Assembly: GCA_023415845.1 (NCBI GenBank)
Contig: JAEZJB010000450.1
Location: 1-6,112 of the forward strand
DNA length: 6,112 bases
Direction of reading: 5' to 3'
Origin: Chloroflexota bacterium
GTDB taxonomy: Bacteria; Chloroflexota; Chloroflexia; Thermomicrobiales; UBA6265
Made by a program: the position numbers and the translations under genes
Shown here: positions 5,264-6,112 of the stretch, one piece after another
How the letters are laid out: each line of letters opens with the position of its first letter
How positions within the stretch are numbered: the first letter of the stretch is position 1
The notes under the pieces: generated by a model
Told to the model about the DNA's origin: nothing
The model's database searches: none
What the model saw: the letters and a program-made list of their open reading frames with translations, nothing else

Positions 5264-6112
5264 TCAGTGCGCGACGGCTCCATCCGCTCGGAGCGGTGGG
5301 TTGATCCGGTGCGGGCAGTAGGGGACCTGGTCGAGCATCTCGTCCCGGAGGGCGAGGCCAATCCCGGGTCGATCCGGGACGGAGACATGGCCGCCCTCAA
5401 CCCGGAGCGGGTGGTCGACGAGGTCGTCCAGCACCGTCGCCTGTCCTTCCATCAGCACGTAGTTCGGGGTCGCGGCGGCGAACTGGACGAAGGCGGCGAG
5501 GTTCACCTGGCTCCCCATCAGGTGCGGAAAGACCTTCACGAAGTTCGCTTCGGCCATTGCCGCGATCTTCCGGGCCTGGGTGAAGCCGCCGACCAGCGAA
5601 AGGTCGGGCCGAATCCAGGCCGAGGTGCCAGTCGCCAGCAGTTCCCCAAACCCGAACAGATTCCACAACCGCTCCCCGGCGGCGATTGGAATGTCGACGT
5701 GGCGCGCCCCGTAGCGCAACGCCTCCAGGCTCTCCGGCGCGACCGGGTCCTCGAGATACAGGATGCGAAGCGGGGCAATCTCCCGCGCCAGCACGATCGT
5801 CTCCTCCGGACCAAAGTTGCGGTGCAGTTCCACGCCGAGGTCGATCTCCCACCCGACCGCTTCCCGCACCTGGCCGATAATCGCCGCCGCCTCACCGATC
5901 GCGGCGGAGGCCGACCGCTCCTCCCACCCGGCGAGGAACGGCATCACCCGCAGCGAGGTGTAGCCGGCCGCCACCGCTTTCCGCGCATTCGTCACGTGCT
6001 GGTCGACCGTCTCGCCGGTGACGTGGGCGAACACCCGCACCTTCTGCCGCACGGCCCCACCGAGCAACTGGTGGACCGGTTTGCCGGTCTCCTGGCCGAG
6101 CAGGTCCCAGAG
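5264..6112 (-). CDS. Enolase-superfamily enzyme (mandelate racemase / muconate lactonizing type), N-terminus missing
   Basis: The frame is open to the right edge and gives 282 residues, starting LWDLLGQETGKPVHQLLGG, the family's hallmark at the junction of the capping domain and barrel. About the first 100-120 residues are outside the window. Numbered from the window edge, the likely metal ligands are Glu95 (VELHR), Glu121 (LYLEDP) and Glu147 (AAGERL), with catalytic-type histidines His97 and His197 (FPH). RPDLSLVGGF (168-177) is a conserved barrel strand. These enzymes abstract the proton next to a carboxylate; relatives with this ligand set include acid-sugar dehydratases such as galactonate and mannonate dehydratase. 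The exact substrate cannot be assigned. The first ligand is Glu in ELH where many dehydratases have Asp, and HLMGSQV replaces the more usual HNPLSPV-like loop. A broken paralogue of its C-terminus lies at 227-370. The regulator's promoter begins just after its stop. Confidence 0.9.
   Translation of the reverse strand, partial: LWDLLGQETGKPVHQLLGGAVRQKVRVFAHVTGETVDQHVTNARKAVAAGYTSLRVMPFLAGWEERSASAAIGEAAAIIGQVREAVGWEIDLGVELHRNFGPEETIVLAREIAPLRILYLEDPVAPESLEALRYGARHVDIPIAAGERLWNLFGFGELLATGTSAWIRPDLSLVGGFTQARKIAAMAEANFVKVFPHLMGSQVNLAAFVQFAAATPNYVLMEGQATVLDDLVDHPLRVEGGHVSVPDRPGIGLALRDEMLDQVPYCPHRINPPLRADGAVAH

Noticed and set aside
5264..6067. A start at TTG 6067 for the enolase-superfamily gene
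   Set aside because: The frame stays open to the window edge, and the 15 codons before 6067 encode the conserved LWDLLGQETGKPVHQ, so the gene begins outside the window.
227..6112. Recent tandem duplication or a mobile element bounded by the two dehydratase copies
   Set aside because: The two copies share only about 57% of residues over the aligned tail, so they are not recent direct repeats. No transposase, terminal inverted repeats or target-site duplication was found.

Overview
The window is a GC-rich stretch of bacterial DNA. Every confidently called gene is on the minus strand, so it reads from right to left. The long regulator with a GPGGVGKT P-loop and a C-terminal LuxR helix-turn-helix, next to alpha/beta hydrolases and a sugar-acid-dehydratase-like enolase-superfamily gene, is a mix I associate with Chloroflexota (Thermomicrobia-like) or soil actinobacteria. 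That placement is a guess from gene content and cannot be settled from this sequence.

Layout in the direction of transcription: (1) 6112-5264, an enolase-superfamily (mandelate racemase / muconate lactonizing type) enzyme that lacks its N-terminus at the window edge. (2) An 83-90 base gap with a good promoter, including a perfect TTGACA box. (3) 5174-2826, a 782-residue STAND/NB-ARC ATPase regulator with a LuxR-type DNA-binding domain. (4) A gap of about 200 bases packed with small AT-rich palindromes, probably the control region of the next genes. (5) 2622-1720, an alpha/beta hydrolase with a twin-arginine export signal and a second, internal start that has its own ribosome binding site. (6) A 110-base gap with a strong hairpin. 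(7) 1609-764, a second alpha/beta hydrolase of the cofactor-free haloperoxidase/perhydrolase type. (8) Downstream of it, a 21-pair hairpin at 713-669 that pairs completely only in minus-strand RNA, the probable end structure of the hydrolase transcript.

From about 600 down to 1 the character changes. GC content falls to about half (91 of 180 bases at 61-240, against 43 of 60 at 4681-4740), and no intact recognisable gene remains. This region holds gene debris. A 47-residue piece at 370-227 matches the last 47 residues of the enzyme at the other end of the window without gaps (27 of 47 identical) and stops at the same residue. Upstream of it lies an unassigned 68-codon frame, and at the left edge there may be the tail of a plus-strand gene. 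Two perfect palindromes also lie here.

Working model: the regulator controls itself and the two hydrolases downstream, one exported (or made in both exported and cytosolic forms) and one cytosolic. The dehydratase gene and the broken paralogue suggest a sugar-acid catabolic locus that has been partly eroded. No CRISPR array, tRNA, rRNA, transposase or other mobile-element gene was seen.
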